From an uncultured Synechococcus sp. (GTDB lineage Bacteria > Cyanobacteriota > Cyanobacteriia > PCC-6307 > Cyanobiaceae): a stretch of DNA of 22,856 nt. The notes under the pieces were generated by a model. It saw only the letters and a program-made list of their open reading frames with translations, was not told the origin of the DNA and ran no database searches. The stretch lies in assembly GCA_937930135.1 (NCBI GenBank), contig CALGVO010000034.1, positions 1 through 22,856 on the forward strand, read 5' to 3'. Positions 21,258 to 22,856 of the stretch are shown piece after piece. The translations under genes were made by a program, and so were the position numbers. Within the stretch, counting starts at the first letter, position 1, and every line of letters starts with the position of its first letter.

Positions 21258-22725
21258 ATGGTTGCGCGCTGATCGGATGGAGCTCCTCGAGATCGAGCAG
21301 CTCCACATCGTCGGGATTGACGCGGAGAAAGTGGTGGAGCAGCAGAAACCCCACGATGGTCCAGGTCTGATAAGTGCGTGACTGCTGTCCAACCCAGGTG
21401 CCGGTGGGGCCATCGAAGTATTCGGCCCACTGCTGCCGGGGCAACTGATTGAGGTGGCTCCAATAGCTCTCCTCCAGGAGTGCTTTCATCTGGCCCATCA
21501 ACAGCACATCCGCGTGAGGGTTCCGCCGTTCATGCAGCAGGATCGAGGAGCCGAAGAACCAGAGCAAACTCGGCCAGTGGCCACCGTTGTGGTAGCTCCA
21601 GGGCCAGTTTTTCGGATCCGATCCGGTTTTGTTCTGCCATTCGAGCCCATCCATCGGTGGGTGACAGATCCGCATTGGCATCTGCGCCATCAGATGGTCG
21701 CGGTTGTGGAGCACCAGTCGGAACAGGGCGCGCTGCTGCGGACTGGTGAGCAGGCCGAAGAGGCAGCCGAGGGAGTTGCCCAGGCTGTAGAAGCGGAAAT
21801 CGGGTCGGCCTGTGCGCATGTTGCCGATCAGGTAGCCGCCCCGATTTTCCAGCCAATCCTGCAGCCAGTCGGGAATCACCTGAGGCTGCACATTGAACTC
21901 ATTCTGATATTGGTTCTCGCCATACTGTTCGGTGGGTCGCCGGCGCAGCACCTGCATGGTTTTGCTGGTGACCCAGTAGTGCTTGAGCAGAAAGCGCCGC
22001 AGATCGTGCACCCATTGGCGCGTCAGCACCAGGCGTTGGTCCAGCAGACGGCTGTTGTGCTGGCTCCGCGACAGTTCCATCAGCTGGATGCAGCTGCGTA
22101 GAGAGCCGAAGAGCAGCACCTCCACTTCCAGTGGCGCCCCCCACACGTCCATGGGACGGTCGATCATGAAGGCGCAATCGGGAACAAACAGCACCGGTGT
22201 GCCCTCGAAGGTGGGATGCAGCACCAGATCGAGCAGGAGTTGGATCCCGCGTTGCACCTTCTGGCTCGACCCGAAGGCGTGATCACCACTGTGTTTCACG
22301 TACAGCCAGCAGAGCACCGGCCACCAGAGGCTGGCGTCCACAGAGGTGATCCGTCCGATGGAGCGCTGGCCGTAATCGGCGATCAGCTCCTGATTTTCCT
22401 CCACAAAGCTGGTCGGGAACACGCCACGGGTCTGGTACGTGGTGCTCTGAAGGTCCAGGCACACACTCAGGAACTGCCGCACCACGTCGAAGCGCCTCTG
22501 GGTGAGCAGGTAGACCATCACCGGCACGTTGTCGCGCAGGAAGATTTCGCCGTAATTGAGGGCGCCATCGAGGCTGGGGTGTTCCAGAGCAGCCACGCTT
22601 CCCGCCAGTGATCCCGCCACGGGCACCAGGGTGCGTTCGAAATGTTCCCGGGCTTTCTGAACCACCTGGTCTTCCTTGGAGCTTGGCCGTACCCGTTGGT
22701 GCTGCTGGCTGAAGCGTCCTGCCAT
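21256..22725 (-). CDS. Glycoside hydrolase family 100 alkaline/neutral invertase
   Basis: The 489-residue cytoplasmic protein matches cyanobacterial and plant alkaline/neutral invertases. Family segments are LNYGEIFLRDNVPVMVYLL, ITSVDASLWWPVLCWLY, the MIDRPMDVWGAPLEVEVLLF region, the NMRTGRPDFRFYSLGNSLG segment and the C-terminal WAEYFDG with SRTYQTWTIVGFLLL. It splits sucrose to glucose and fructose, so it is expected to act on sucrose made as an osmolyte or storage sugar. The ATG at 22725 was chosen because upstream residues have no similarity to the family. The TAA stop (21256-21258) lies in the petD terminator T-tract. The 131 bases from here to the right edge contain no convincing ORF and should hold its promoter. 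Confidence 0.93.
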   Translation of the reverse strand: MAGRFSQQHQRVRPSSKEDQVVQKAREHFERTLVPVAGSLAGSVAALEHPSLDGALNYGEIFLRDNVPVMVYLLTQRRFDVVRQFLSVCLDLQSTTYQTRGVFPTSFVEENQELIADYGQRSIGRITSVDASLWWPVLCWLYVKHSGDHAFGSSQKVQRGIQLLLDLVLHPTFEGTPVLFVPDCAFMIDRPMDVWGAPLEVEVLLFGSLRSCIQLMELSRSQHNSRLLDQRLVLTRQWVHDLRRFLLKHYWVTSKTMQVLRRRPTEQYGENQYQNEFNVQPQVIPDWLQDWLENRGGYLIGNMRTGRPDFRFYSLGNSLGCLFGLLTSPQQRALFRLVLHNRDHLMAQMPMRICHPPMDGLEWQNKTGSDPKNWPWSYHNGGHWPSLLWFFGSSILLHERRNPHADVLLMGQMKALLEESYWSHLNQLPRQQWAEYFDGPTGTWVGQQSRTYQTWTIVGFLLLHHFLRVNPDDVELLDLEELHPISAQP

Positions 22726-22856
22726 GGCGTTTCCACTCACCTCTCCTGTCAGGACCCTAGTGATTGCAGGCGATCTGGCCAGTGGAAGCAAGTCTGGAGA
22801 TCTGCCCGGTGAGGGCTGAGGTTGCGTGTGTGTGGGTTGATGGGTTATGTTTTTGG

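Noticed and set aside
1..22856. CRISPR arrays, insertion sequences, prophage or toxin-antitoxin genes
   Set aside because: I saw no regular direct repeats, terminal inverted repeats, transposase, integrase or toxin motifs by reading; gene content is core metabolism and photosynthesis.
22726..22856. Possible start of an rRNA operon promoter region at the right edge
   Set aside because: From memory, related picocyanobacteria may have an rRNA operon near this invertase gene, but no rRNA sequence is present in the window, so it is not reported as a feature.

Overview
The window is a GC-rich, gene-dense stretch of chromosome from a phycobilisome-bearing picocyanobacterium of the marine Synechococcus/Cyanobium type. 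The evidence is oxygenic photosynthesis genes (psbB, psbT, psbM, petB, petD), phycobilisome assembly genes (a CpcL-type linker and a CpcT-type lyase), short intergenic gaps and the absence of mobile elements. No insertion sequence, CRISPR array, integrase or prophage gene was seen, and no stretch over about 235 bases lacks a gene. The assignment to a clade is inference from gene content.

Left half (89-9876, all on the minus strand). Reading in the direction of transcription: psbB (CP47) and psbT, ended by a clear intrinsic terminator; nrdR; rpsA (ribosomal protein S1); a HAD phosphatase; metK and an abutting FGGY sugar kinase; a 40-residue membrane peptide; a DUF2470 haem-binding-type protein; comF; tRNA-Phe; an unknown 76-residue protein; a CpcT-type bilin lyase; and a rod linker with a C-terminal membrane anchor (CpcL). 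At the extreme left edge lies a possible 3' end of a plus-strand gene.

Middle (9877-14954). A 232-base divergent region separates psbB from a [2Fe-2S] ferredoxin with adrenodoxin-like cysteine spacing and an acidic tail. psbM follows. Then come a tandem universal stress protein on the minus strand and a plus-strand group: a hotdog thioesterase, dprA, prmC, a TsaC/Sua5-type protein and a 55-residue membrane protein that overlaps it.

Right half (14968-22856). A minus-strand block reads ctpA, HD-domain phosphohydrolase, (188-base gap), minC, minD, minE, a PedR-like LuxR regulator and tRNA-Thr. petB and petD are divergent from ctpA and end in a strong terminator. A GH100 invertase converges on petD, and its stop codon lies in the petD terminator T-tract.

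Most of the window is ordinary picocyanobacterial core genome. The points that stand out are: two unrelated protein genes (comF and the pedR-like gene) whose TAG stop codons are nucleotides U8-A9-G10 of a downstream tRNA, so RNase P processing would remove the stop codon; an unknown small gene between tRNA-Phe and cpcT; several unannotated micro-ORFs for membrane peptides; and a symmetrical element between psbB and the ferredoxin gene. I did not find convincing evidence for an undescribed multi-gene system.
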